DNA of 64,000 nt. It comes from Vibrio cortegadensis. Its GTDB lineage: Bacteria > Pseudomonadota > Gammaproteobacteria > Enterobacterales > Vibrionaceae. This document shows positions 17,065-26,095 of this stretch, in pieces (position 1 is the first letter of the stretch; every line of letters begins with the position of its first letter). The notes under the pieces were generated by a model that saw only the letters and a program-made list of their open reading frames with translations, was not told where the DNA came from and searched no databases. Location of the stretch: NCBI RefSeq assembly GCF_024347395.1, contig NZ_AP025473.1, positions 558,001-622,000 of the forward strand, given 5' to 3'. Position numbers and translations under genes: made by a program.

Positions 17065-18099
17065 ATGATGTCAATGCTCTCTATTTTATGTTCAAAAAAA
17101 ATTTGGCTTATAGTCAGTGCTTCCTTTTTATTTACCGCTCCAGCTTTTGCTGGCTGGGAAGTGCAATGGATCGATAAATTTGATGGCGACGGGGTGAACT
17201 GGGACAACTGGACCGCACAAACAAAAGCCAATTATAACAATGAAGTACAATGTTATACCGATGATGATTTTTCAGATGCTCGGAATTACGATGTATCGGA
17301 TGGCACACTAAAAATTATTGCTCGTAAGAAAACTCAGAATTGCGCCACGCTTGGTGGGCAACAAAAAACGTGGACGTCTGGTCGTTTAAATTCAAAAGAT
17401 AAGCAAGAATTTCAATATGGTCGAATTGAATCAAGGATCCGTTTTCATAATTTAGAAGCGGGATCTTGGCCTGCATTTTGGTTGCTGGAAAATCGAATTG
17501 CGCAGCAGCCAAACAAAGGTGATAACGATTTTTCACATTGGCCAAGCGCAGGAGCGGGAGAGATTGATGTATGGGAGTGGTTTTCGAATCAGCCTAGTTC
17601 TTACATCACCAACTTTTTTAATACATCCGGCTGTGGCAGTGAATATCGCTACACATACCCAAATGGTGCTCAGGATGTGCTTGATTGGCATAGCTACGCC
17701 ATGGAGTGGAGTGTAAACAAGATCGATTTCTTTATCGATGATCATTTGGTTGTTAGCCAAGATTTAAGGAGTTGTACTCAGTATCAAGAGCCGATGTTTG
17801 CACTGCTTAATGTCGCAATGGGCGGGATGTTAGGAGGAGTGATTGATCCCAATTTGCAACAGGTGACTATGGAAGTGGATTATATTGCGCACTGCAAAGT
17901 GACGTCCATAAATGACGAACAATACTGCAATGAATCTACGAGTGCTGGCGATGATAGCAGTGATGACACAGGAGGCGATACGTCAACACCGAGTAATGCA
18001 GGAAGTTCGGCTGGGAGCAGTTCGATATGGATGATGATCAGCTTGTTATTGATGAGTACTTGGCGCAGACGAGACGGCTTTTCTGGACGTAAAGGTTAG
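17065..18099 (+). CDS. GH16 endo-beta-1,3-glucanase, secreted
   Basis: A signal peptide ends at AFA before GWEVQW. A single GH16 jelly-roll domain (residues about 30-285) contains the catalytic E-x-D-x-x-E motif EIDVWE (E166, D168, E171). The C-terminal 60 residues are Ser/Gly/Thr-rich, then a hydrophobic helix (IWMMISLLLM) and Arg-rich end. This resembles a GlyGly-CTERM-type sorting tail, though the Gly-Gly is replaced by Ser-rich sequence. The predicted role is cutting laminarin outside the cell. Two nearby in-frame ATGs (17065, 17074) are both possible starts. Confidence 0.87.
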   Translation: MMSMLSILCSKKIWLIVSASFLFTAPAFAGWEVQWIDKFDGDGVNWDNWTAQTKANYNNEVQCYTDDDFSDARNYDVSDGTLKIIARKKTQNCATLGGQQKTWTSGRLNSKDKQEFQYGRIESRIRFHNLEAGSWPAFWLLENRIAQQPNKGDNDFSHWPSAGAGEIDVWEWFSNQPSSYITNFFNTSGCGSEYRYTYPNGAQDVLDWHSYAMEWSVNKIDFFIDDHLVVSQDLRSCTQYQEPMFALLNVAMGGMLGGVIDPNLQQVTMEVDYIAHCKVTSINDEQYCNESTSAGDDSSDDTGGDTSTPSNAGSSAGSSSIWMMISLLLMSTWRRRDGFSGRKG

Positions 18100-18185
18100 A
18101 CATGAATCGATGAGTGTTACTTTCTGTAGCGCATTTTCCAACTCATGTGAGTGCGTATTATTTATTTGAATATGTGAACCTCAAA

Positions 18186-18201
18186 AAGAAAGCGCTTTCT
18201 T
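18186..18201. promoter_or_regulatory. LacI-family operator 6
   Basis: This is a perfect core within a 20-bp palindrome (18184-18203). It is the distal one of two operators in the 292-bp gap before the GH16 lipoprotein gene, allowing DNA looping with operator 7, 138 bp away. Confidence 0.85.
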
Positions 18202-18323
18202 TTTATGATCGTCATCGCTTTTTCATTGTACATGTTTATATAAGCTTAACTACCTTTGCTCAAGGGCTGTAGGTTCATATCTTGCCCTTACATGGATTTT
18301 CACAATTAGATTTTCTGAAATAT

Positions 18324-18339
18324 AAGATAGCGCTTTCTT
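18324..18339. promoter_or_regulatory. LacI-family operator 7 (one mismatch)
   Basis: AAGATAGCGCTTTCTT lies 52 bp upstream of the GH16 lipoprotein start, with one mismatch in the left arm. Confidence 0.8.
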
Positions 18340-18391
18340 TTGTGGTTTATAGATAAAAGAGCGCTAAAGAGAATAATAACAAGGAGTTGTA

Positions 18392-19996
18392 ATGCGATAT
18401 TTACCCAATCAATCCACCGCTTTTCTAAGTTCCATTGCCACATTAGTGTTGCTTTCAGGTTGTGCTAGTACCGACGATGCTGTGGATGGAAATACCGATC
18501 TTGTCCAAACTCAAAAGCCCGTCAGTTTAGTTGAAATGCCTGTTGTACCAAGCAGTGATTGGCAATTAGTTTGGCAGGATGAGTTTGAAGGTGACACGAT
18601 CAATAAACGAAACTGGTCATTAGAAGAAAATTGTTGGGGTGGGGGCAACAACGAGCAGCAGTGTTACACCAAAAGAGCTGATAACGCATTCGTACAAGAT
18701 GGATTCCTTCATATTGTCGCTAAGAAACAGAGTTTTACTGGGCCTGATAACCCGGAAGGTAAAGCGGGTGGGGCGACCAAAACCCTCCCTTATACCTCGG
18801 CAAGGTTACGCACACTGAATAAACGAGACAGTAAATATGGTCGTTTTGAAATAAGAGCGAAGCTGCCATCTGGTCAAGGAACATGGCCTGCGATTTGGAT
18901 GCTACCCACAGAAAATAAATATGGCACTTGGGCCGCATCTGGTGAAATCGATATCATGGAAGCGGTGAACTTAAAAACGCAGTCTGATGCACCAGGAGCA
19001 AAATCGGGTGATTTAGAAAACCGCGTTTATGGCAGTTTGCACTATGGAAAAAAATGGCCAGACAATGTGTATAGCGGTCAAGGAGCATCGTTACCTAATG
19101 GGATTAACCCTGCCGATGATTTCCATACTTATGCTATAGAGTGGGAAGAGGGAGAGATTCGGTGGTATGTCGATAATATTCATTACGCCACTCAAACCCA
19201 AGAAGGTTGGTACAGTCAATATGAGGCAGAAGAGGGCGTACTCTCCAATGCAAAAGGTGCCGCTCCGTTCGATGAGAAATTCCATTTATTACTTAACCTA
19301 GCAGTAGGTGGCTCGTGGTCAGCTAATGCAAACAGCAAAGGTATTGATCCGGATTCATTTCCAAAAACCATGCTTGTTGATTCCGTAAAAGTATATCGTT
19401 GTAAAAATGACCGTTGGAAAGGGAAAGGCTGTGCAGGACGTTCTGATCAAGCTGCACTCGTGAAAGGCCATCAAGCGCCTGAAATTTTAGCAATGGATGA
19501 TAGTTACGCTGATGGTCCTGTGCTAAATATTTTTTCAGATAGCTTAAATAGCAGCTTAGCTTACGCAAGTTATGATCCTCTTGATATTGTCGAGCACCAA
19601 GAAGTAGAAGAGGCCGATAGAGGGACTGTACTTGAGATCACTAAGAAAAATGGTGGTGGTAATGTCTATTTCCGCTCGCCAGTCACGGATGTTACACACT
19701 GGAAAGCAACAGGCGTTTTAGTTTTTGATTTGAAAGTCGAAAACATGGGTGAAGGTACTGAGCTACTGGTTAAAATGGACAGTGGCTGGCCGAAAACGAG
19801 TGATGTCACCGTGCCATTACCCGCTGTTGGCCAATGGGGTGAAGTGCGTATTGCTATAGCCGATATTCTAGATAGTGACAATCGTTTTGCTGGTGGTAAT
19901 CAAGCCGATCCTGCTGCTATTAGCAACTTATTGGTGCTAGAGCCACAAGGTGCGATGACGTTTAAGCTGGATAATATTCGTTTTGAAAAACCGTAA
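18392..19996 (+). CDS. GH16 laminarinase lipoprotein with C-terminal binding-like module
   Basis: Lipobox LSGC indicates a lipoprotein. The GH16 domain covers about residues 50-350: WQLVWQDEFEG start, GRFEIRAKLPSGQGTWPAIWMLP, catalytic EIDIME (E185, D187, E190), and VGGSW near the end. Residues about 370-534 form the same beta-rich module found in the neighbouring lipoproteins (VLVFDLKVENMGEG, KLDNIRFE). Probable action: endo-cleavage of beta-1,3-glucan at the cell surface. AAGGAG directly upstream supports the start. It has its own operator pair and ends at an intrinsic terminator. Confidence 0.9.
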   Translation: MRYLPNQSTAFLSSIATLVLLSGCASTDDAVDGNTDLVQTQKPVSLVEMPVVPSSDWQLVWQDEFEGDTINKRNWSLEENCWGGGNNEQQCYTKRADNAFVQDGFLHIVAKKQSFTGPDNPEGKAGGATKTLPYTSARLRTLNKRDSKYGRFEIRAKLPSGQGTWPAIWMLPTENKYGTWAASGEIDIMEAVNLKTQSDAPGAKSGDLENRVYGSLHYGKKWPDNVYSGQGASLPNGINPADDFHTYAIEWEEGEIRWYVDNIHYATQTQEGWYSQYEAEEGVLSNAKGAAPFDEKFHLLLNLAVGGSWSANANSKGIDPDSFPKTMLVDSVKVYRCKNDRWKGKGCAGRSDQAALVKGHQAPEILAMDDSYADGPVLNIFSDSLNSSLAYASYDPLDIVEHQEVEEADRGTVLEITKKNGGGNVYFRSPVTDVTHWKATGVLVFDLKVENMGEGTELLVKMDSGWPKTSDVTVPLPAVGQWGEVRIAIADILDSDNRFAGGNQADPAAISNLLVLEPQGAMTFKLDNIRFEKP

Positions 19997-20030
19997 AGCA
20001 TAGGTTGAAACGTTTAGATTAACGAATAAA

Positions 20031-20058
20031 AAAATGCCGCGAAAAGCGGCATTTTTTA
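20031..20058. terminator. Bidirectional intrinsic terminator
   Basis: ATGCCGC (20034-20040) pairs with GCGGCAT (20046-20052) around GAAAA. The stem is flanked by an A run upstream and TTTTTT downstream, so it serves both the GH16 gene and the convergent MalM-like gene. Confidence 0.92.
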
Positions 20059-20091
20059 TGATTATTAATGGACTGAATTTTTTCTGGTTTC

Positions 20092-20994
20092 TTAGTTATC
20101 GGCCTCTTCATACTGCTTCATTGCTTGAATGAAAGTTGCTCTCACACCCGAAATGGCTAGTCGTTCAGACTCTTCAACATAAGCAAGGGCCGTTGAGAAG
20201 TTTCCTGATTTCACCGCGTTTTCCACGAGTTCAGTATAAACATTCTCCTCACTTTCTGCGGTTTGTTGGGGTGTCGCTAAGGCGTCTTTCTTCGTGATGG
20301 TGTCATTTATTCGTTCTTCTCTTAACTCTTCAGACGCAGGGGTAGCAAGCGCTTCGAAGTTGAAAGTAAAATAAACATTGCCAATGGCTGAGTGCGGAAT
20401 TGAGTAATCGGTGTTGTGCGCGATATTGGCTTGTATATCTCCTGAACGCATTGCCATATCACTTGGTTCACCAACTGGAGACTCAGTCTCTATTGCTTCT
20501 TTTGTTGTAAACACCACTAAGTAAGCGGGTGATTTTCCATTGTTGTAACGCTGATTTAATTCAATGTCACCTGTGTATCGAGCACTGTTTAATAGACCTT
20601 GCGCTTGATAGTGAATTGATTGTTCGTCAATGACATCTAAAGGTTGGTATTGATCGTCAAGAACGAGTATTGAAGGCACAAAAGCTGAGGTCGTTATATT
20701 GGAATGAACAGAAAAAGAGATAGGGGTAAGCGATGCAGGCAGTTGAATGCCCTCGACAAATGAACGACCAGATTTGAACACCACTTTAGGACTCGTGAGT
20801 GCGATGCTGAGTCGATGTTCACCATTTCGCGTGACGGGTTGGTAATGAATGGTATTTAATTGAGAGCAGCAATGATCATCACTTTTTAGTTCTTCTACAC
20901 CGGGAGCGGTGACGTAAAAGCGCGCAGGTGAATTTGTGGTTGTTGTACAAGCTGAAAGCGCAAGTATTGCTGGTACTATGATTACATTTTTCAT
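20092..20994 (-). CDS. MalM-like periplasmic lipoprotein
   Basis: The N-terminus has lipobox LSAC. The body resembles MalM, the maltose-operon lipoprotein of unknown role: an N-terminal beta-rich domain, an Ala/Glu-rich linker, and a C-terminal helical segment (YTELVENAVKSGNFSTALAYVEESERL). In enterobacteria malM follows lamB. Here a LamB-like porin is encoded divergently and both have operators of the same type, so the pair seems to have been adapted from maltodextrin to beta-glucan use (inference). The exact function is unknown, as for MalM itself. Confidence 0.7.
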   Translation of the reverse strand: MKNVIIVPAILALSACTTTTNSPARFYVTAPGVEELKSDDHCCSQLNTIHYQPVTRNGEHRLSIALTSPKVVFKSGRSFVEGIQLPASLTPISFSVHSNITTSAFVPSILVLDDQYQPLDVIDEQSIHYQAQGLLNSARYTGDIELNQRYNNGKSPAYLVVFTTKEAIETESPVGEPSDMAMRSGDIQANIAHNTDYSIPHSAIGNVYFTFNFEALATPASEELREERINDTITKKDALATPQQTAESEENVYTELVENAVKSGNFSTALAYVEESERLAISGVRATFIQAMKQYEEADN

Positions 20995-21045
20995 GAGTCC
21001 TCACGTTTATTGTCGCAACTGTATGTCGTTATTAATAGATAATAC

Positions 21046-21061
21046 AAGAAAGCGCTTTCAA
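21046..21061. promoter_or_regulatory. LacI-family operator 8
   Basis: AAGAAAGCGCTTTCAA (two changes at the last bases) lies about 50 bp upstream of the MalM-like gene on the minus strand. Confidence 0.75.
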
Positions 21062-21570
21062 TTTAAGTGACGAAAGGCTAATTATGATTAACTTATCTAT
21101 AGTGCCTCTGGTTTGCTCTACTCCAGTGATTATGATCTGATGTAAAATCTAAACGTAGCCTAGTAGTGTCCATCATTTTTACGGATTATGAGTGGTTCTC
21201 CTGTGTTTTAGAGTTGTTTACTCGGCTTTTTGTATTGTAACGTTAATGTTGGTATGGCGTTGCATATTAGGTGGGTAAAAAAGAATATTAAATAATTACC
21301 TTTTATAACAGTAATTTAATTTATTTATCGTTGATAGGATTAAATTTTCCTGTGTATAAAAGTCGATAGTTAAGGAGTTAGATAGTAAAAGATAGTCAGT
21401 GGTTCTTATGGTCAGCCTTCCACTTATTCAGTGAGTCTTTAAATTCGAGGTAAGCGAGTTTAAAGTATTTTTATAGAGAATATGTCCTTTTAAGTTTCAC
21501 AACCCAAGTGAATAACAAGGTAAATACCGACTTGATTTTATAGTTAAAGTTTAAAATGTGACCCATAACC

Positions 21571-21586
21571 ATGAAAGCGCTTTCTT
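21571..21586. promoter_or_regulatory. LacI-family operator 9 (one mismatch)
   Basis: ATGAAAGCGCTTTCTT lies 205 bp upstream of the porin start. It is immediately followed by a CRP-like site, and preceded by an AAATGTGA half-site, as at operator 4. Confidence 0.78.
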
Positions 21587-21587
21587 T

Positions 21588-21603
21588 GGTGTGAAGGATC
21601 ACA
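21588..21603. promoter_or_regulatory. CRP-like site adjoining operator 9
   Basis: GGTGT-N6-TCACA starts one base after the operator. It matches the arrangement at 13057-13072, suggesting a composite CRP/LacI control element. Confidence 0.45.
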
Positions 21604-21744
21604 GTTTTCTATCCTTTGATCGATTTATACTTCGTTTGTACTAATTAAACAGCCAATACCAACAATGTTAGTAAGTGCAGGGCAGTGAAAACTTCTTTCC
21701 TCACTTTTAGCTAATCAGAGAGATTGGTTTTTTTATAAATATAA

Positions 21745-21760
21745 AAGAAAGCGCTTTCTT
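21745..21760. promoter_or_regulatory. LacI-family operator 10
   Basis: This is a perfect core inside a 20-bp palindrome (21743-21762), ending 30 bp upstream of the porin start codon, the same spacing as operator 2 to the importer start. Confidence 0.85.
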
Positions 21761-21790
21761 TTGAAGGCAAAATTTGGACATGGAGTTAAT

Positions 21791-23086
21791 ATGAAACTTT
21801 CTAAGCTTACCCTTGCTTGTTTGGTCGCAACAGCCGGTTTATCTGCTGCCCCTGCTGTTTATGCTGAAAAATCAGATGGATTCGAATTTCACGGTTATTT
21901 CCGTGCAGGTGTTCTTTACAGCAAAAATGATGATTACAAACGTGCAAAATTCCCTGCATCAAAAGAGCGTCTAGGTCGCTTAGGTCTTGAATCAGATAGT
22001 CACTTTGAGCTTGCGTTACAAAAAAACTTTGAAAATGATGATGGACAAAAAATTCGCATTAAAACTCGTGTAGGTGCTGATAATACGCAATCGGGTGGCA
22101 ACAACCAATTGGGTGCAAATGCTGATGCGGCAAACAGCAGCATTGGTATGGTAGAGACTTTTGCAGAATTCGATGGTGTGACAGACACTGGCACTTTATG
22201 GGGTGGTAAACGTTTTTACGGTAAAGACAACTACATCTTTATGACTGACTTTTTCTATACTGATATGTCTGGTACAGGTGTAGGTATTGAAGGTATCGAA
22301 CTTGGCGGCAATAAGTGGGATTTCGCTTATATCGCAAGTGATAACGCCGATGATACGTCATTCTGGGGTGATTCAAACAATATCATGCACTCTGTTCATG
22401 TCGGCGTAGATTTTGACGGCGTAGAATTACATGCCATGGGTAAATATTTACCAGATAACTACGTTGATAATGGTGGCACCGCAACAAAATACGCGAGTAA
22501 CGGTTTTGAAATGACGGCTATCGTGCATCAAGAATCATTCTTTGGCTTATCAGATAAGGGTTTCACTAAATATATTGCGCAAGCTGGTCAAGGTTTAGGT
22601 TCAGGTCAACTGCTTGGTGGTACGTTAACAACGTACAACGCCTACAAACCAGGCAATGGCGCATTAGAAAGCCCGAGCAACATGAAGAAAGTTGAAAGTG
22701 GTGATGTATCAGCCCGTGCACTTGTATGGGGTGGCTACTTCTTCGAAAATGGTGTGAGTATCTTCCACTCGATTCAAGGTCAATATAACGACATGGATAA
22801 TGGCGGCAAAGATAGTTGGGCATCAGCGATGATCCGTCCTTCATTCCCTGTCGCTAAGAACTTCTTTATTGCGACTGAAGCGGGTTACCAATACAACAAG
22901 TGGGAAGATTCAAACGGTGTTGGTGATGATCAAACTAACTACAAGTTAACGATTGCACCAACGGTTATCGTTCCTACAGGGATGGGACCTGCTCCAGAGA
23001 TTCGTTTCTTAGCTACTTACCTAGACGGTTCGGATCGTGATAAGGCTGACCTACTGGTTGGTATTCAAACAGATATGTGGTGGTAA
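21791..23086 (+). CDS. LamB-family carbohydrate porin
   Basis: This outer-membrane channel is probably for laminari-oligosaccharides. GGAG lies five bases before the ATG at 21791, and the protein then begins with a clean signal peptide (MKLSKLTLACLVATAGLSAAPAVYA). A TTG 30 bases upstream is a poor alternative, because it would extend through the operator-proximal leader. The mature 406 residues begin FEFHGYFRAGVLYS, the usual maltoporin opening, with alternating aromatic/charged beta-strands and a C-terminal ...VGIQTDMWW. Three operators and a CRP-like site lie upstream. A divergent MalM-like gene supports LamB kinship. Confidence 0.87.
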   Translation: MKLSKLTLACLVATAGLSAAPAVYAEKSDGFEFHGYFRAGVLYSKNDDYKRAKFPASKERLGRLGLESDSHFELALQKNFENDDGQKIRIKTRVGADNTQSGGNNQLGANADAANSSIGMVETFAEFDGVTDTGTLWGGKRFYGKDNYIFMTDFFYTDMSGTGVGIEGIELGGNKWDFAYIASDNADDTSFWGDSNNIMHSVHVGVDFDGVELHAMGKYLPDNYVDNGGTATKYASNGFEMTAIVHQESFFGLSDKGFTKYIAQAGQGLGSGQLLGGTLTTYNAYKPGNGALESPSNMKKVESGDVSARALVWGGYFFENGVSIFHSIQGQYNDMDNGGKDSWASAMIRPSFPVAKNFFIATEAGYQYNKWEDSNGVGDDQTNYKLTIAPTVIVPTGMGPAPEIRFLATYLDGSDRDKADLLVGIQTDMWW

Positions 23087-23123
23087 TCACCATTTTAGTT
23101 AGGTAATGGGAGAGATTGCCTTT

Positions 23124-23154
23124 AAGCATGCCTGTCGGGGGCGATGGCATGCTT
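23124..23154 (+). other. Porin 3'-UTR stem-loop
   Basis: AAGCATGCC pairs with GGCATGCTT around a G-rich 13-base loop. It lies 40 bases after the porin stop and 180 bases before the real terminator, with no T tract. It may be a stabilising hairpin or part of a 3'-UTR small RNA. Confidence 0.5.
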
Positions 23155-23331
23155 AGCCAAACATGTAAATCGGACGACTTATAAGTTTGGTATTCTAATT
23201 CGCAATAGGTAAGCACTTAACAGTGCCGTGGCATAAGGCTTATTTATATTGCAGTGAGATTTAAAGAGATACAATTTATTTAGCCTGTCTAGCTTCAGGT
23301 TAAAGCCGACAAAGTCTCTTGAAATACTCAT

Positions 23332-23360
23332 AAGCCGCTTCAGTTGAAGCGGCTTTTTTG
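23332..23360 (+). terminator. Intrinsic terminator downstream of porin
   Basis: AAGCCGCTTCA and TGAAGCGGCTT form an 11-bp stem followed by a T run. The transcript would carry a 3'-UTR of about 270 bases. Confidence 0.92.
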
Positions 23361-23473
23361 TTCGCATTTTGTACCGTTACATTTGGTATTGCTACATTAT
23401 GAATTTCTGTTTTATTAATACTCTTTGTATAACCTGTTTCGGTATTTGAAGAGCATTGAATCTGAGGTTTTTT

Positions 23474-26047
23474 ATGACGACAACGTTTTGCACTCCCTAT
23501 TATGCTCAGTGGCCTAAAATACAATCAGCGATTAAAGTCGACAACACAATCGAGCAAGCTGTACGCAATATTGTTGAACAGATGACTCTGGAAGAAAAAA
23601 TAGGTCAAATGATCCAACCGGAGCTGCGTGATATTACCCCTCAAGAGGTAGAGCTATACAAAATTGGATCCATTCTGAATGGTGGTGGCGCTTGGCCAAA
23701 TGGTAATAAGCGAGCCATGGCGAAAGAGTGGATCAGTTCATCTGATGGCTATTGGCATGCAGCGGAAACTGCATTTGAGAATAGACCATTTCGCATTCCA
23801 TTTATGTGGGCAACGGATGCTGTCCATGGCCACAATAACGCTTTTTGCTCAACAGTCTTCCCGCATAACATTGGCTTAGGCTGCGCGAGAGATACAGAGC
23901 TAATTTATAGGATTGGACGAGTTACGGCGTTAGAAATTGCCGCAACAGGATTGGACTGGACCTTTGCTCCTACTGTGGCGACGCCAAGAGATTTACGTTG
24001 GGGGAGGGTATACGAGGGGTATTCGGAAGATCCGGAAGTTGTTTTTGCCTATGCTGGTGAAATGGTAAAAGGGTTGCAAGGAAATGCCGACGAGTTGAAA
24101 GATGAATATCACGTTATATCGAATGTGAAGCATTGGCTTGGTGATGGTGGAACGGCAACTGGCGTAGATCGTGGAGTGAATAATTACAGTGAAGATTTGA
24201 TGCGTAATATCCATGCTATGGGCTACTTTAGCGGATTAGACGCAGGGGCTCAGGTGGTGATGTCATCGTTTAATAGTTGGGCTGATCCGAGTAATTATGA
24301 TCACTCTCCAGACACTGAGGGCAATTACAATAATAAAATTCACGGTAGTAAGTATTTACTAACGGGTGTGCTTAAGCAGGCAATGGGATTTGATGGGTTA
24401 ATCGTTACAGATTGGCATGGCCACGCAGAAGTGAGCAAATGCTCAGATGGTAATGCGAGTTACGCGATTAATGCGGGCAACGATATTTTGATGATCCCAA
24501 CGCGTAAACACTGGCAAGCCGTGTATCACAGAACCCGAAAAGATGTGCTTAACGGAACCATCGATATTAGTCGAATCAACGATGCGGTGACGCGTATTTT
24601 AAGAGTGAAAATGCGTGCTGGATTATGGGATAAACCGTGTCCTTCAGCAAGAAAGTTGGCTGGGGAACAGCATATTTTAGGTGCTCCGCAACACCGTGAA
24701 GTGGCACGAGAAGCTGTCCGAAAATCATTAGTATTACTTAAAAATAATAATCGCATTTTGCCATTAAAGCGTGATCAACAGATTATTCTAACAGGCAGTG
24801 CCGCGAATGATTTACAAAAGCAGTCTGGTGGTTGGAACTTAACCTGGCAAGGAGATGAAAACAGCTTAGATGATTTTCCTGGTGCTACGACAGTAAAAAT
24901 GGCATTGGAGGCGGAGTTAGGTGCAGAACAGATTTGTTATGACCCAGATCTCAACACACAGTGGCAGGAGGGTGATATCGCTATCGTGGCCTTCGGTGAA
25001 GATCCTTATGCTGAAATGATGGGTGACATTAAAGCGTGGCAAACCTTAGAGTTTCGAACCTTAAAGCGCAGTTACGCGGCAGATTGTGAAAAAATAAAAC
25101 AACTTCATCAGCAAGGCGTAAAGGTTATCTCGTTATTCTTTAGTGGTCGCCCGCTTTATGTGAATCAAGAAATTGCCCTCTCTGAGGCTTTCATTGCCGC
25201 CTTCTTACCAGGAAGTGAAGGTAAAGGTATCACCGATGTTTTGGTTGAAAACAAGCAAGGTGAACCGCAATTTGATTTTACTGGACGACTATCATTTAGT
25301 TGGCCGAACAAGAAGCGAAGCACGTCGGTGCATCGTCTTCCTACTCATATCCCTAATTACCAATTACCAGAGTTTGAACAAGATCCACAAGGAGAGCATG
25401 CCCCCCTTTTCGAATATGGCTACGGACTAAACTATCGTGATACACCGCAAGTGCGAGATCTTGATAACCTTGATATAGAAGAGGGGTCTGATCAGTGCCA
25501 GCAGTATGCGACACTGCCTATTCATCTCTACGGTGTGAATGCGACCATTGGTGATTATCAGTTGAAGGTCGCGGATTCGGCTCACTGGACAGGGGTTGAT
25601 GTGTCGAGAAATAACAGCTTGTCACTCTTCGAGATCAGAACAAAACCTTACAATTACCAGCAGCAACAGGACGCGGTAGAATTGCAGTGTTGTGGGGAAG
25701 GGTTAAGCGTTGTTTATGTTCAAACAAGCGATGGACAGGTGATGGATTACAGCCAATACCAAGCGGGGACACTTCAGTTTGAATTAAAAGTGAGCGGTAA
25801 AGCGACAAAGCCCGTTTACATTGGCGTCCAAAAACCAGCGTTTGCCAGCCAATTACATGATCATACCAAGTTTGATATCAGCCATTTCTGCTCTGAGATT
25901 CGAGATGAGTTTGTAACCGTTTCAATTCCTTGTGAATTTTTCCATAAGAATGGTGTTCCGATAGCGCATTTAGATACGCCATTTGTTCTTTTCTCTGAAG
26001 GGGCACTCTCTATTGTTCTCGCTAATATCTGTTGGAACCCTAGTTAA
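23474..26047 (+). CDS. GH3 exo-beta-glucosidase, cytoplasmic (ExoP type)
   Basis: The enzyme should release glucose from the non-reducing end of short beta-glucans. No signal peptide is present. The ATG at 23474 is preceded by GAGG; a TTG 18 bases upstream is less likely. GH3 N-domain motifs are seen (TLEEKIGQMIQPE, ATDAVHGHNN, GRVYEGYSEDP, KHWLGDGGT), and the nucleophile Asp is in GLIVTDWHGH (residue about 313). The C-terminal 200 residues form the galactose-binding-like domain typical of ExoP-type GH3 enzymes. At 857 residues it is normal for that subtype. It follows the porin terminator by about 110 bp and has no recognisable operator, unlike the rest of the locus. Confidence 0.87.
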   Translation: MTTTFCTPYYAQWPKIQSAIKVDNTIEQAVRNIVEQMTLEEKIGQMIQPELRDITPQEVELYKIGSILNGGGAWPNGNKRAMAKEWISSSDGYWHAAETAFENRPFRIPFMWATDAVHGHNNAFCSTVFPHNIGLGCARDTELIYRIGRVTALEIAATGLDWTFAPTVATPRDLRWGRVYEGYSEDPEVVFAYAGEMVKGLQGNADELKDEYHVISNVKHWLGDGGTATGVDRGVNNYSEDLMRNIHAMGYFSGLDAGAQVVMSSFNSWADPSNYDHSPDTEGNYNNKIHGSKYLLTGVLKQAMGFDGLIVTDWHGHAEVSKCSDGNASYAINAGNDILMIPTRKHWQAVYHRTRKDVLNGTIDISRINDAVTRILRVKMRAGLWDKPCPSARKLAGEQHILGAPQHREVAREAVRKSLVLLKNNNRILPLKRDQQIILTGSAANDLQKQSGGWNLTWQGDENSLDDFPGATTVKMALEAELGAEQICYDPDLNTQWQEGDIAIVAFGEDPYAEMMGDIKAWQTLEFRTLKRSYAADCEKIKQLHQQGVKVISLFFSGRPLYVNQEIALSEAFIAAFLPGSEGKGITDVLVENKQGEPQFDFTGRLSFSWPNKKRSTSVHRLPTHIPNYQLPEFEQDPQGEHAPLFEYGYGLNYRDTPQVRDLDNLDIEEGSDQCQQYATLPIHLYGVNATIGDYQLKVADSAHWTGVDVSRNNSLSLFEIRTKPYNYQQQQDAVELQCCGEGLSVVYVQTSDGQVMDYSQYQAGTLQFELKVSGKATKPVYIGVQKPAFASQLHDHTKFDISHFCSEIRDEFVTVSIPCEFFHKNGVPIAHLDTPFVLFSEGALSIVLANICWNPS

Positions 26048-26095
26048 GAGCGGTAGATGAGATTAGACGATCACCATATAGTGAATAGTAAGAGC

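Larger units (their letters stand above)
20995..21790. other. Divergent MalM-like / porin control region
   Basis: This 796-bp AT-rich region contains three operators (21046, 21571, 21745) and a CRP-like site at 21588-21603. Between about 21062 and 21550 no ORF, strong hairpin or repeat was recognised. The length is unusual for this locus and leaves room for looping or an unrecognised small RNA. Confidence 0.5.

Noticed and set aside
20346..20358. CAAGCGCTTCG palindrome in the MalM-like gene
   Set aside because: It is inside coding sequence and lacks the flanking AAGA/TCTT arms of the operator.
2489..26047. SusC/SusD-type glycan uptake system
   Set aside because: No SusC- or SusD-like protein is present; uptake here relies on a LamB-type porin and ABC importer.
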